From Sphingomonas alpina (lineage in GTDB: Bacteria > Pseudomonadota > Alphaproteobacteria > Sphingomonadales > Sphingomonadaceae), in assembly GCF_014490665.1 (NCBI RefSeq), contig NZ_CP061038.1:2356001-2420000 (forward strand): DNA of 64,000 nucleotides. Reading direction: 5' to 3'. Below are positions 54,666-63,734 of the stretch, piece by piece. A program made the translations under genes and the position numbers. The first letter of the stretch is position 1. Each line of letters opens with the position of its first letter. The notes under the pieces were generated by a model. The model saw only the letters and a list, made by a program, of their open reading frames with translations. It was not told the origin of the DNA and did not search any database.

Positions 54666-55475
54666 ATGCCGATTTTAAGCGATCCATCCGCCGGGACCGA
54701 CCGGTTCGATCCGGATGAAATACACCGCCCGATCGTAACGGTCGGCATCGCGATCGCGGAAGTTCGCAAGATCGAAATCGACTTCCATCGTCACCGAAAG
54801 GGCCAGTTCCTGCTGGTGCAGCAAGGAGCGCTCAGTTGCGAGGTCGAAGAAGGGCTGTGGATCGTACCGCCACGCAGCGCCATCTGGATCCCCGGTGGTG
54901 CGCTGCATGCCGTCAAAACGACCGGAGCACTGGAAGGCTATAACGCCTTTGTCGATCCGGATTTCTGCGCGCGCTTGCCCAAGCTCTGCTGCGCCGTCTC
55001 GGTTTCGCCGCTGCTGCGCGAGCTTCTGATCCGCTCGGCAAGGCTGCCTCCGCTTTATGAAGAGGGTGGCGCGGAGTCCCGGCTGGTGATGGTCCTGCTC
55101 GACGAGATCGCGTCGGCGCGGGCGGAGGATCTCCACCTGCCGATGCCATCCGACCAGCGCCTCCGCAGGATCGTCGAGTTGATGATCGACTGTCCGGCGG
55201 ATCGAGGAACGATGGACGTCTGGGCAGGGCGCGCGGGGTTGAGCGAGCGTAGCCTGGCGCGACTGATCGCGCGTGAGACGGGTATGAGTTTCAGCCGCTG
55301 GCGTCAGCAACTCGGCGTCATGCTCGCTGTAAAATGGTTGGCCGGGGGTGCTTCGATCAAGCAAGTGGCAAGCGATCTCGGCTATGAAAGCCTGCCCAGC
55401 TTCGTGACCATGTTTCGCAAGGCGATCGGCGTGTCGCCAGGACGCTACATGGCCGAACGGCACACCGTCCGATGA
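54666..55475 (+). CDS. AraC family transcriptional regulator
   Basis: A 269-residue regulator from ATG 54666 (MPILSDPSAGTDRFDPDEIH). The N-terminal cupin-like sensor (about 20-110) has FHRHRKGQFLLVQQGAL and IVPPRSAIWIPGGALHAV. The C-terminal AraC DNA-binding domain (about 170-265) has the two HTHs: RAGLSERSLARLIARETGMS and ASIKQVASDLGYESLPSFVTMFRKAIGVSPGRY. It is divergent from the FAD monooxygenase gene with a 165-base spacer, so it probably regulates that gene. Confidence 0.9.
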   Translation: MPILSDPSAGTDRFDPDEIHRPIVTVGIAIAEVRKIEIDFHRHRKGQFLLVQQGALSCEVEEGLWIVPPRSAIWIPGGALHAVKTTGALEGYNAFVDPDFCARLPKLCCAVSVSPLLRELLIRSARLPPLYEEGGAESRLVMVLLDEIASARAEDLHLPMPSDQRLRRIVELMIDCPADRGTMDVWAGRAGLSERSLARLIARETGMSFSRWRQQLGVMLAVKWLAGGASIKQVASDLGYESLPSFVTMFRKAIGVSPGRYMAERHTVR

Positions 55476-55558
55476 TGGAATGCCTTGGCCGAAGGACTGG
55501 CGACGAGGACAGCCTGCGGCGAAGCACCTTCGTTATGGGATGGCGTTATAGGCTGGCG

Positions 55559-55993
55559 TTACAGGCTGGCGGTCACGCCTGGACGTTCATTGTCCCAGAT
55601 CATGCTGATGACACGCCAACCATTTTCGTCCTTGTAGAGCTGGATCGAGTTGATGCCGCGCCGATCCAGATCGCCGGCATCAAGCGCGCGCCGCGCCTCG
55701 TAGATGCTCCACACATGGGCGATGTTGCCGAAGATGTTGATCCGCCGCGCGGTTTCGATCTCGTAGAAATCATTCTCGGCAAAGAATGGGGTCGTGTCGG
55801 CGGCGTAAGCCTCCGGATCCATGATCTTGATCGCCGGCTTGCCGTCGGCGTCGATCCAGGTGCGCATCTGCCGGCTGTCCTCGTGGAAGGTCGCCTTTTG
55901 CCGCGACCAGTCGCGTGGGCCGGCGGGTCCGGACACGGTGTCGTAAAGCTCATCCAGCACCTTGCCGATCTCGATCTCGTCAGCCGCCATCCG
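55559..55993 (-). CDS. NTF2-like (SnoaL/DUF4440-type) protein
   Basis: A 144-residue protein from ATG 55993, preceded by GGAGGG seven bases away; the sequence begins MAADEIEIGKVLDELYDTVS. Features of the NTF2 fold: N-terminal helix pair, FAENDFYEIETARRINIFGNIAHVWSIYEARR and RRGINSIQLYKDENGWRVISMIWDNE. Such proteins are small ligand-binding or enzymatic cone-barrels; no catalytic residues can be assigned. The stop is inside a small tandem repeat (GGCGTTAtAGGCT twice, 55542-55567). The open frame reaches to 56272 but the extra N-terminus is antisense to the next gene. Confidence 0.78.
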   Translation of the reverse strand, partial: RMAADEIEIGKVLDELYDTVSGPAGPRDWSRQKATFHEDSRQMRTWIDADGKPAIKIMDPEAYAADTTPFFAENDFYEIETARRINIFGNIAHVWSIYEARRALDAGDLDRRGINSIQLYKDENGWRVISMIWDNERPGVTASL

Positions 55994-56231
55994 CGAACCC
56001 TCCTCGCCGCCAAACTCCGCAAGTTTAGCGAATTGTGGGGGAGGCTGTCGATCGGAAGCAATTGCTTTTTCAGCGGGCACCGGACGATCCTCCGCACCCT
56101 GCACAATTCCATAAGATTTTGGCGGAAAACCGCCGCATTCTGCCTTGCAGATGTCACAGAGCGCGTCTATCGCTTGCGAATAAGTCGCAAAAAGCGAGTC
56201 AGGCGAAGGGGACAGTTGAGAAGGCACCCCC

Positions 56232-56648
56232 ATGCGTTTCGCCCCCGCCCCCTCCGCCGTCTGGACCATCATCGAAGGCGCACGGAGCTGGCGTATCGCG
56301 CGCGATACCGGGGACCCGGTGCAGGTCAGCTTGTATCAGCGGCTCGAAGCCTTGGGGGCCGGCCTTCTGGCACCAGTGCTCGACAGTGTGATGATGCTGT
56401 TCGAGGCCCGGTTCGAGCGGCGCTTTCAAGCCGGCGGTCCCTCGGATGTCGCCTTCACGCTCGACGAACGCCATCTGCTCGACATGCTGGAAGATGACGA
56501 CGCGGTGCCACCGGCCGACCAATTCCACCCGGACCTGGCCAAAATGATGCGGATCGCACTGCGGTCGATGCGGATCATGCTGCTGTCGGTCGCGAGCGAG
56601 GCGGCAAATGTCGTCATGCCATTCCCCTCACCGCCCCGTCCGGCATAA
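56232..56648 (+). CDS. hypothetical protein
   Basis: A 138-residue protein from ATG 56232 (MRFAPAPSAVWTIIEGARSW). Mostly helical by eye, without a signal peptide; a segment FTLDERHLLDMLEDDD and a hydrophobic stretch near the end (RSMRIMLLSVASEAANVVMP). No family recognised. The coding character (GC at third positions) is good. It is flanked by spacers and not in an operon. Confidence 0.55.
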   Translation: MRFAPAPSAVWTIIEGARSWRIARDTGDPVQVSLYQRLEALGAGLLAPVLDSVMMLFEARFERRFQAGGPSDVAFTLDERHLLDMLEDDDAVPPADQFHPDLAKMMRIALRSMRIMLLSVASEAANVVMPFPSPPRPA

Positions 56649-56981
56649 CGTTGAACAGCGCCCCGCGCCTGGACATGGCGGCCGCCGGGTTGTCCCGCTC
56701 CCGATAACAGCAAGCTCAGGATAAAACCGTCAGGCAAACGCGTTTTCAAGGCGTTGCCCCATTGGCCCGGCGGAGCAAGGGGTCGAATTGCCGAACAGCG
56801 CAACGATGCGCTCCAGCATTACCCCCGGTGTCCTCGATCACCTCCTGCGAGCGCGATCGACAAACACCGACATCGCATCTGATAACGAAAGCCACTAGGC
56901 AGGGCAGGCAGTCTGCCATCATCGTGCAGGCGCATTTCATCACCAGGCACGCGCAACTGCCAGGCCATCCAGGAGCTCTAC
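56649..56981. other. non-coding spacer
   Basis: No supported gene, RNA or repeat is seen. Open frames on both strands here are short, Arg/Ser-rich and overlap each other, without a ribosome-binding site. The GGAGC before 56982 belongs to the next gene. Confidence 0.5.
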
Positions 56982-57578
56982 ATGCCGATCACCATGGCCA
57001 TATCGCGCCCCGTCATTGCCTGTGTCGCAGCGATGCTCGCAGTCGCACCCGTCATGGCCCTGGCGGAGACACCGCGCGAATTATTGTCCGTGGCGGCCTT
57101 TCAGACCACCGACAAGGCCAAGGCCCTGGCGCTGATCGGGCGAGCGATCGCCGACTCGGACCGGATATTGGCCGCCCGCCCCGGCGATCATGAGGCGACG
57201 CTTCAGCGCGGCGTGGCGATCGGTTACCGCGCCAAGCTCACGCGAAGCCGGTCCGACGCACGCGCCTCGCTGGCGATATTCGAAGCATTGGCCGCACGCG
57301 ATCCCCGGGATCCCGAGGCGCAAATGGTCATTGCCGGCTGGCATCTCGATGCGATCGACCAGTTGGGCGGCTTCATGGCCCGGACGATGCTGGGCGCCAA
57401 GGCGCAGGCAGGTGACGCGGCGCTGGCCCGCGCCGTTGCGCTTGGCGGGCAGGGCGCATTCTTTCCAGGACTGGCGGCGATGATGCGGATACGTTCCGAC
57501 AGCAGCGCTGTCGCTGAAGCGCGCAAGCTGGCAGAAGCGGCGACCCGCGCCGCCACGCCCACCCCCTCGATATCCTGA
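56982..57578 (+). CDS. TPR-like exported protein, possible C-terminal frameshift
   Basis: A 198-residue protein from ATG 56982 with signal peptide (ISRPVIACVAAMLAVAPVMA, cleaved after ALA). Residues 30-190 are helical with repeat-like character (LIGRAIADSDRILAARPGDHEATLQRG, LAARDPRDPEAQMVIAG), as in TPR proteins. The end ATPTPSIS follows a C5 run (57562-57566); one extra C would give TPTPLDILMKRSAVAILPAL and a further 30 residues to a stop at 57685 with sensible coding character. No function known. Confidence 0.7.
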   Translation: MPITMAISRPVIACVAAMLAVAPVMALAETPRELLSVAAFQTTDKAKALALIGRAIADSDRILAARPGDHEATLQRGVAIGYRAKLTRSRSDARASLAIFEALAARDPRDPEAQMVIAGWHLDAIDQLGGFMARTMLGAKAQAGDAALARAVALGGQGAFFPGLAAMMRIRSDSSAVAEARKLAEAATRAATPTPSIS

Positions 57579-57735
57579 TGAAGCGCAGTGCCGTGGCGAT
57601 CCTGCCGGCGCTGCGCGCCAATAACGGCAAGGCGGCGGCGACGCTGGCGCGAAAACTGCTGCCCTTTGGAAGAATGACGGGCTGAGCCATGCTCCTGCCT
57701 CGCCTCCTCCCTGCTCATCCGCTATCCATCTCCGC

Positions 57736-59271
57736 ATGATCAAGACACTCATGGTTGCGGCCCGGGATCGCAATCGCCTCGCGGAGATCATCGGCATCGC
57801 CACGCGCTATGGGCTCGATGTCCTGCTCGTGCGGCTCGGGCTTGAGGCGAAGGCGCGCGAGGTCGAGGGTGCAATCGACGCCGACACCCTGCCCCATCGC
57901 ACCCGGCTCGCGCTGGAGGCGCTTGGCCCGACCTTCGTGAAGCTGGGGCAGATCCTTGCCACACGTGCCGATCTGCTACCGCCGCAATGGATCGAGGAGC
58001 TTGAGCATCTGCACAGCCGCGCCCCGACCCTGCCCTTCGAAACGCTTCGGGCGGAGGTCGAGGCAGCACTCGGCCAGCCGCCGGAAACCGCCTTTGCCAG
58101 CTTCGACGCCACCCCGCTGGCCGCCGCCTCGATGGCGCAGGTTCACCGGGCGACGCTTGCCGACGGGCGCCCGGTGGTGCTCAAGATTCGGCGCCCCGGC
58201 ATCCGGCCGGTCATGGAAGCCGATCTCCGCCTGATCGCTCAGGTCGCGGTGATCGCAGAGAACACCAATGCCGAGGCACGCCGCTTCGCGCCGGTCGCGA
58301 TGGTCAGGCAATTGACGCAAGCGGTGCTGGAAGAGCTGGATTTCAGCAATGAAGGCCGGAATGCCGACCGGCTGCGTGACGATTTTTCCGGCAACGACCG
58401 ACTCGTCATTCCAGAAATCCATTGGGAATGGACCTCCGAGACACTGCTCGTCATGGACTATATCGATGGCGTACCGCCCCGCGACGGCGAGACGCTGCGT
58501 GCCGCCGGGATCGACCCGGCCGAGATCGCCGGCCTGAGTGCCGACGTGGTACTCGACATGGTGCTGATCAACGGCCGCTTCCATGCTGATCCGCATCCGG
58601 GCAATCTGCTTTGCCTTCCCGGCAATCGCCTTGCCCTGCTCGACATGGGCATGATCGGCCATGTCAGCCCGCGCCGGCGCGAGGAGTTTCTGAGTTTCGT
58701 CCAATCGCTGACCTCCGGTGATCCGGCCGCGCTGGCGGACACGCTGATGATCTGGTCGAAAGACAGCGGCGTGCCGCGCGAACGTATCCTGGTCGCGGCG
58801 GAACAGCTTGTCGCGCGCCATGGCGGCCAGCGCCTGATCCTCAGCGCGATGGTGGCCGATTTCCTGCCGCTGCTGCGCAAGGAGGGGCTGGTGATGCCGC
58901 CCGACCTGTTGCTGATCTTCAAAGCGCTGGTCACGGTCGATGGCGTGCTGACCGGCATCCAGCCCGGCTTCGATCTCTCGGCGGCGATGCGCCGCTCCTA
59001 TATGCGGATCATTACCGCCCGCCTGTCACCGGGGAACTGGGGCCCGGCACTTGGCGCCGTGCTTTGGGAACTCGCCAGGATCGGCGATGACGCCCCGCGC
59101 CTGCTGCGCGCCGCCGTCCAGAAACTTGAGGGCGGTTCGGCGAACGCCGGCACGAGCGGGCAGGATGTTGCCGAGGCGATTGCCGCAAGCGGACGATGGA
59201 TCGGAAGAGCGATCCTGCTGGCAGGTGCGGCGATCGGGTTTGGACTGATCATTGCCGCCTGGCTGCGATGA
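57736..59271 (+). CDS. AarF/UbiB family kinase-like protein
   Basis: A 511-residue ABC1/UbiB-family protein. The family-specific KxGQ motif is in GPTFVKLGQILATRADLLPP (about residues 61-80), the Ala-rich loop is PLAAASMAQVHRATL, and the catalytic regions are VMDYIDGVPPRD, FHADPHPGNLLCL (HxDxxxxN type) and NRLALLDMGMIGH (DFG-like). Two C-terminal hydrophobic helices (ILLAGAAIGFGLIIAAWLR) anchor it. UbiB-like proteins are needed for ubiquinone biosynthesis or lipid/quinone handling; whether this is the ubiquinone UbiB or a paralogue is not clear, because no ubi genes are adjacent. Confidence 0.9.
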   Translation: MIKTLMVAARDRNRLAEIIGIATRYGLDVLLVRLGLEAKAREVEGAIDADTLPHRTRLALEALGPTFVKLGQILATRADLLPPQWIEELEHLHSRAPTLPFETLRAEVEAALGQPPETAFASFDATPLAAASMAQVHRATLADGRPVVLKIRRPGIRPVMEADLRLIAQVAVIAENTNAEARRFAPVAMVRQLTQAVLEELDFSNEGRNADRLRDDFSGNDRLVIPEIHWEWTSETLLVMDYIDGVPPRDGETLRAAGIDPAEIAGLSADVVLDMVLINGRFHADPHPGNLLCLPGNRLALLDMGMIGHVSPRRREEFLSFVQSLTSGDPAALADTLMIWSKDSGVPRERILVAAEQLVARHGGQRLILSAMVADFLPLLRKEGLVMPPDLLLIFKALVTVDGVLTGIQPGFDLSAAMRRSYMRIITARLSPGNWGPALGAVLWELARIGDDAPRLLRAAVQKLEGGSANAGTSGQDVAEAIAASGRWIGRAILLAGAAIGFGLIIAAWLR

Positions 59272-59417
59272 CAAGGTGAGGTGCAGGACAACCCAGCGCT
59301 GATAATGTTGCGATTGCTTATGTCGATTGATCTGTCGTTGAGCCCCGTACACTCTGCCCGGCACCGGCAGCACTCTCGATCCGGCGCAAGCGGCATTCCA
59401 GGAACCATCGAGAGCCT

Positions 59418-60554
59418 TTAGCGTGAACGCCCGCGTGCCGTGACCGGCCAGATGTCGATCAGCGTATCCCCGCGGACCACATGATAGGCATCGTACAGAT
59501 TGACGGTCGGATCGCAGTGCGGAACCTGCAGGCTCACCACATCGGCAAGACGACACCCCTCCCCTACGGGAAAGATCGCGCCATGTTCATCACCCATGAA
59601 ACGATAGGTTGCCCCCTCAGGCGCGCCGGCGAGCACCACAGGCGACCCGCCATCGGTGGCGAATGCCTTATAGCCCGCATCGATGGTGACCATGCCGGGC
59701 GCGTTGGCGCTGACCACGCGGGCATCGACGACCAACGCCGTTTCATACAATTGCCCGCCATCACCACCCAGGTCGCATTCGGCATATTGCCGATCCATGA
59801 AGACATAGGAGCCCACCTGCAGCTCGGTAAAGGCGCCCAGATTGCCATCGATCCGGTGCGTCCCGGTGCCACCGCCGCTGACGATCGCGGACGGCGCACC
59901 GGCCGCCGCAAGTGCATCGATAATACTGGAGAGATAGGCAGTGCGCTCTTCGATCGCGGTGCGGCGATCGGCGTAGGACGCGATATGCTGATGCACGCCG
60001 CAATAGCATTGTAGCCCGTTGAATTTGAGCGAGGGCTGCGCCGCGATATCCTTCGCCAACGCCAGTGCGGCTTCGAGCGAGCCGACACCGGTGCGGCGGA
60101 TGCCCGGATCGATATCAATCAGCACGCCGAGCGGCCGATCGGCAGAAAACACCGCCGCGAGCGCGCGGACATTGTCGGGGTGATCGACCACCACCATCAG
60201 ATCGGCGATCCGGTCGTGAAGCGTCTTCAGCCGAGCAATCGCCGGTGCCGAAACAACCGGCGAGGTGATCAGCACATTGCCGATCTCACCGCTTTCGGTC
60301 AGCGCTTCGGCCTCGCCCAGCTTGGCGCAGCAAATGCCCACTGCCCCCGCCGCGAGTTGGAGGCGCGCGATATCCAGGCTCTTGTGCGTCTTGGCATGCG
60401 GCCGCAGCTTTACGCCCTTGGCGGAGGCGAAATCGGCCATTCGCGCGATATTGCGATCGAGCGCGTCTCGATCGATGACCAGCACCGGCGTATTGAGTGC
60501 GGCACGCGAACCCTGCTGATCGATAAGCCCGTCGTGGAGATGAAGGTCGGTCAT
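59418..60554 (-). CDS. DSD1-type PLP enzyme (alanine racemase-like fold)
   Basis: A 378-residue fold-type III PLP protein. Lys55 in KLRPHAKTHKSLDIARL is the PLP lysine. GICCAKLGEAEALTESG and IVSGGGTGTHRIDG bind the cofactor, and HCDP near the C-terminus (LQVPHCDPTVNLYDAYH) provides the zinc ligands of the D-serine dehydratase/D-threonine aldolase group. It acts on D-3-hydroxy amino acids; the exact substrate is uncertain. It is last in the minus-strand operon, 16 bases after the flavoprotein gene. Confidence 0.88.
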   Translation of the reverse strand: MTDLHLHDGLIDQQGSRAALNTPVLVIDRDALDRNIARMADFASAKGVKLRPHAKTHKSLDIARLQLAAGAVGICCAKLGEAEALTESGEIGNVLITSPVVSAPAIARLKTLHDRIADLMVVVDHPDNVRALAAVFSADRPLGVLIDIDPGIRRTGVGSLEAALALAKDIAAQPSLKFNGLQCYCGVHQHIASYADRRTAIEERTAYLSSIIDALAAAGAPSAIVSGGGTGTHRIDGNLGAFTELQVGSYVFMDRQYAECDLGGDGGQLYETALVVDARVVSANAPGMVTIDAGYKAFATDGGSPVVLAGAPEGATYRFMGDEHGAIFPVGEGCRLADVVSLQVPHCDPTVNLYDAYHVVRGDTLIDIWPVTARGRSR

Positions 60555-60570
60555 GGAGTGGTCCTGAAGA

Positions 60571-61848
60571 TCAAGGGGATTGCCGGTCGATGCCGAACAA
60601 GGCCGTCAGATGCGCATTGGCGAATTTGGCGGCCGGATCAACCTCGCGCCGGATCGCATTGAAGCGGTCCGCCATCGGATAGAGATCATAGACATCGCGG
60701 GCAGTCAGATTATGCCGCTTGGCCCAGTGCGGGCGCCCGCCATGGGCACGGAAAATCGTCTCGGCCGCGGCAAACACCGCCTGCCACGGCATCTTCGCAT
60801 ATTGATGCATAGAGACCGACGTTCCCGGCCCGTTGTTGAACGGGCTGAGCCAGATATCGTCGCCAGCAACAAGGCGATATTCGAACGGGAAGGTCACCGG
60901 CAGCCGGTTCTTGCGGATCCAGGCGATAACTTCGTTCAGCGCGGGGAAGCCGGCAGCGCGAGGCAGTTCATATTCCATCTCCTCGAATCGCGTCGTGCGA
61001 TCCGAGGGGAATACGCTATAGGCGGGCCCGCGCCGCCGTCCGGTCCCGACCAGCCGCATCAGCGTCCGTTGCAGGATCGGCGTCATTCCCGGCACGAGCA
61101 TGGCCAGTTCGCAATAGACTTTGAAGATCCGCTCCGACACGTCCGACGTTACCTTCGGCTCGGGCGCGGGGTCGCACAATTCGAGCGTCTTCAGGATCAC
61201 ATTGTCGGAATAGGGGAAGATCCAGAATTCGACATGGCGCTGTTGCGCCGCAAGGTCGGTCCATTGTTCCATGACCTCCGCCAGCGGCTTGACGCTGAGA
61301 CGCTCCTGGAGATGGTAAGCGGGCACGAGATCGATGGAGATCCGCGTAACCACGCCGAGCAGCCCGAGCGACAGGCGCTGCGCCTCGAACAGGTCGGGGC
61401 GCTCGGTCGCGCTACATTGCACCACCGACCCATCGGCAAGCACCAGCCGGAAACCACGCGCAAAGGTCGCGAGACTGCCGAGTTCCGCACCGGTACCATG
61501 CGTTCCGGTCGAGATCGCCCCGGCAAGCGATTGCGGATTGACGTCGCCTTGATTGGGCAGGGAGTAGCCCTTGTCCCATAAGGCGCGGGTCAGACGCGCG
61601 AGACTCCAGCCGGCCGGAGCCCAGGCGCTGCGACCGTCCGGCGCGACGTCGATACTACCGTCCAGCGCGTCGAGACAGAGCAGCAGGCCGTCGGTCTCGC
61701 ACAGCGGCATGAAGGAGTGCCCCGCACCGACCACGCGCACCTTGTCTGCCTGCGCGATCAGCCTGCTGAGCTCCTCCTCCGTCTCCGGATGAAGGATATT
61801 CGCTGGTCGCGCCACAACGCTGCCCGACCAGTTATGCCACTCGGTCAT
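60571..61848 (-). CDS. FAD-linked oxidase, D-arabinono-1,4-lactone oxidase type
   Basis: A 425-residue flavoprotein. The FAD-binding motif VRVVGAGHSFMPLCETDG (His44 in the GAGHS position of the lactone oxidases), GDVNPQSLAGAISTGTHGTG and the C-terminal HWAKRHNLTARD are typical of the L-gulono/D-arabinono-1,4-lactone oxidase and alditol oxidase family. It oxidises an aldonolactone or polyol with oxygen. It overlaps the TetR gene (ATGA) and is followed by the DSD1-type gene, so it belongs to an operon that may handle a hydroxy-amino or sugar-derived compound. Confidence 0.88.
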   Translation of the reverse strand: MTEWHNWSGSVVARPANILHPETEEELSRLIAQADKVRVVGAGHSFMPLCETDGLLLCLDALDGSIDVAPDGRSAWAPAGWSLARLTRALWDKGYSLPNQGDVNPQSLAGAISTGTHGTGAELGSLATFARGFRLVLADGSVVQCSATERPDLFEAQRLSLGLLGVVTRISIDLVPAYHLQERLSVKPLAEVMEQWTDLAAQQRHVEFWIFPYSDNVILKTLELCDPAPEPKVTSDVSERIFKVYCELAMLVPGMTPILQRTLMRLVGTGRRRGPAYSVFPSDRTTRFEEMEYELPRAAGFPALNEVIAWIRKNRLPVTFPFEYRLVAGDDIWLSPFNNGPGTSVSMHQYAKMPWQAVFAAAETIFRAHGGRPHWAKRHNLTARDVYDLYPMADRFNAIRREVDPAAKFANAHLTALFGIDRQSP

Positions 61849-62507
61849 TCCGACCCTCCCTTGTCTTCGCCGTGCAGCACGAGGCGCAGCATGCGTGCCG
61901 CCTCGGCAAAGACGTCATCCCGCGAGATGCTGTCCTCCTCACTCAACATCTCGTCGGTGACGTACCCAAATTCGACCGCCATGCGGATGCGGCGCCACAG
62001 CACATGCCGCGGAATATGCGGAAAGAACGGCGCATAGGCCTCGACCTGGCGATCCGTGACGTAGCGGTGCGATTCGATGCGCACATGGGCGAGTTTCGGC
62101 GTGGCGTGGAGAGCGCGCTCGATCCACACACCGCCAGGCTCGGATTCGGTGACTCGCGCGGTTTCGCGCAGTAGTTCCTCGATATTGGCGTTAACGGCAT
62201 CGATGCCTTGCGGCAGATATCGATCCATCCAGGCGACCAGAACCTCGTTCTGGCGGTCCATCAAGCGCCGGCCGAGCGCCTCGATCACCGCATATTTATC
62301 CTCGAAATAGCGATAGAGTGCGGGCGGCGTCACGCCGGCGCGGTTGCAGATCAGATTGGTCGAGATGCGTTCCATCCCGATCTCGGCCAGCAACTCGCCG
62401 GCGACATCGAGCAGATGTTCGCGAGTTTGCTGTGCGCGCGCCTGTTTGGGCGGCGCCTTGGGTACGACAACGGCATCGGTCGAGGCCGCTGCGGCGGGTT
62501 GCGTCAT
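61845..62507 (-). CDS. TetR family regulator
   Basis: A 220-residue TetR-family repressor from ATG 62507 (MTQPAAAASTDAVVVPKAPP). The HTH is at about residues 27-72 (LLDVAGELLAEIGMERISTN, CNRAGVTPPALYRYFEDKYA). It is five bases after the MFS gene and overlaps the next gene. Being inside the operon, it is likely a self-controlling local regulator of the MFS-TetR-flavoprotein-DSD1 unit. The open frame extends to 62867 but overlaps the MFS gene antisense-like and is not used. Confidence 0.9.
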   Translation of the reverse strand: MTQPAAAASTDAVVVPKAPPKQARAQQTREHLLDVAGELLAEIGMERISTNLICNRAGVTPPALYRYFEDKYAVIEALGRRLMDRQNEVLVAWMDRYLPQGIDAVNANIEELLRETARVTESEPGGVWIERALHATPKLAHVRIESHRYVTDRQVEAYAPFFPHIPRHVLWRRIRMAVEFGYVTDEMLSEEDSISRDDVFAEAARMLRLVLHGEDKGGSE

Positions 62508-62512
62508 GTCCG

Positions 62513-63730
62513 TCAAATTTCGCTCCCGATCGTACCAAAGGCCTGGTGCGCGCGGGTACGGTGCAGCCAGGTCGTGATGATCAGGAAAAGACACAAAGCG
62601 GCGGCACCCAGACCCAATGCGCCACGCGCCTCGGCATCGCTCACCAGCATCGACGCGAAGAGCGGCCCCAGGCTCGCGCCCAGCAACTGCGCGCCGCCCA
62701 GCAAAACAGCGGCGCGACGTGTCGGATCGGCCTCGATCGCCATGGGCACAAAGAAGGGCAGCGCAAACAGCCAGATGAACCCGAACAGGCCCGAGAGGAG
62801 CAGGAACAGGGCAGCGGAAGGAAGCGTTGCAAAGCCGGCCAGCACGCCCAAACCGGCGAGACCGCACAGTGCCAGCATATGGTTCCAGCGCACTCGTCCC
62901 GCCAGCATCGTCGCCATCGCACCGCCCGCCACCTGGCAGGCGAGCGAAATCGAGACCGCAGCACCGATCACCGCGACACCATGCCCGGCCTGGCGCGACA
63001 GCGGCTCGCTATAGACCCAGACCGCACCGATCGCGGCGAGATAGAGAAATGAAGCGGCAAGCGCGATCCAGCCGCGCGCGCGGGGAAAGCCGGCCGACCC
63101 GCTATCCGTCGCACCGCTGGGTAACGCCGCAAATTGGTCCGGCAGCGCGAACGCCGCCAGCATCGCCGCGAAACACAGCACGCTCAGCGACATGAAGCCG
63201 CCATCGACACCCCAGCGCGGCATCACCATTGCGGCCAGCATCGTCGCCCACAGGAACTGCGCCAGCGTCTGGATGGTGAGATAGATGCCGGCCCATCGCT
63301 CGGGCGTTGGTGACCGCGCAATCATCGACAAGGTGATCCAGATCAGCACGCCGCTCGGCACGCCCGCCGCCGCTCGTCCCCATACGAGGTCGAGTCCCTG
63401 AAGATGAGTGGTCAGGCCATCAATGGCGGCGAGTGCCAGGCACGCGATCACGGCGATCCAGCGCAACCGTACCGGCTTGAACAAGGCGCCGGCCAGCACG
63501 GCAGACGCTCCCATTGCGAGCAGTTCGGCGGTCGCGACATAGCCGAGTTGCTCCGCCGACAACCGTCCGCTTTCGGCCAGCGCGCCGAGCAGCAGCGGCT
63601 GTAGTCCGGGGATCATGATGCCGACCACGCCGAATGTCAGCGCCGCGACGATCTCGCGTCCCGACAGGGCCTGGCCGCCGACCCAATGATTGGTGTCGAT
63701 CTCATCCGTCGCAATGGTGTTCGATGTCAT
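62513..63730 (-). CDS. MFS transporter
   Basis: A 405-residue transporter from ATG 63730 (MTSNTIATDEIDTNHWVGGQ). About twelve hydrophobic helices are visible; the first is IVAALTFGVVGIMIPGLQPLLLGALAESG, and a middle loop contains GATDSGSAGFPRARGW. Substrate unknown; a role in uptake or export of the compound handled by the neighbouring amidase, flavoprotein and PLP enzyme is inferred. It follows the amidase gene on the same strand within a few bases. Confidence 0.85.
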   Translation of the reverse strand: MTSNTIATDEIDTNHWVGGQALSGREIVAALTFGVVGIMIPGLQPLLLGALAESGRLSAEQLGYVATAELLAMGASAVLAGALFKPVRLRWIAVIACLALAAIDGLTTHLQGLDLVWGRAAAGVPSGVLIWITLSMIARSPTPERWAGIYLTIQTLAQFLWATMLAAMVMPRWGVDGGFMSLSVLCFAAMLAAFALPDQFAALPSGATDSGSAGFPRARGWIALAASFLYLAAIGAVWVYSEPLSRQAGHGVAVIGAAVSISLACQVAGGAMATMLAGRVRWNHMLALCGLAGLGVLAGFATLPSAALFLLLSGLFGFIWLFALPFFVPMAIEADPTRRAAVLLGGAQLLGASLGPLFASMLVSDAEARGALGLGAAALCLFLIITTWLHRTRAHQAFGTIGSEI

Positions 63731-63734
63731 GCGA

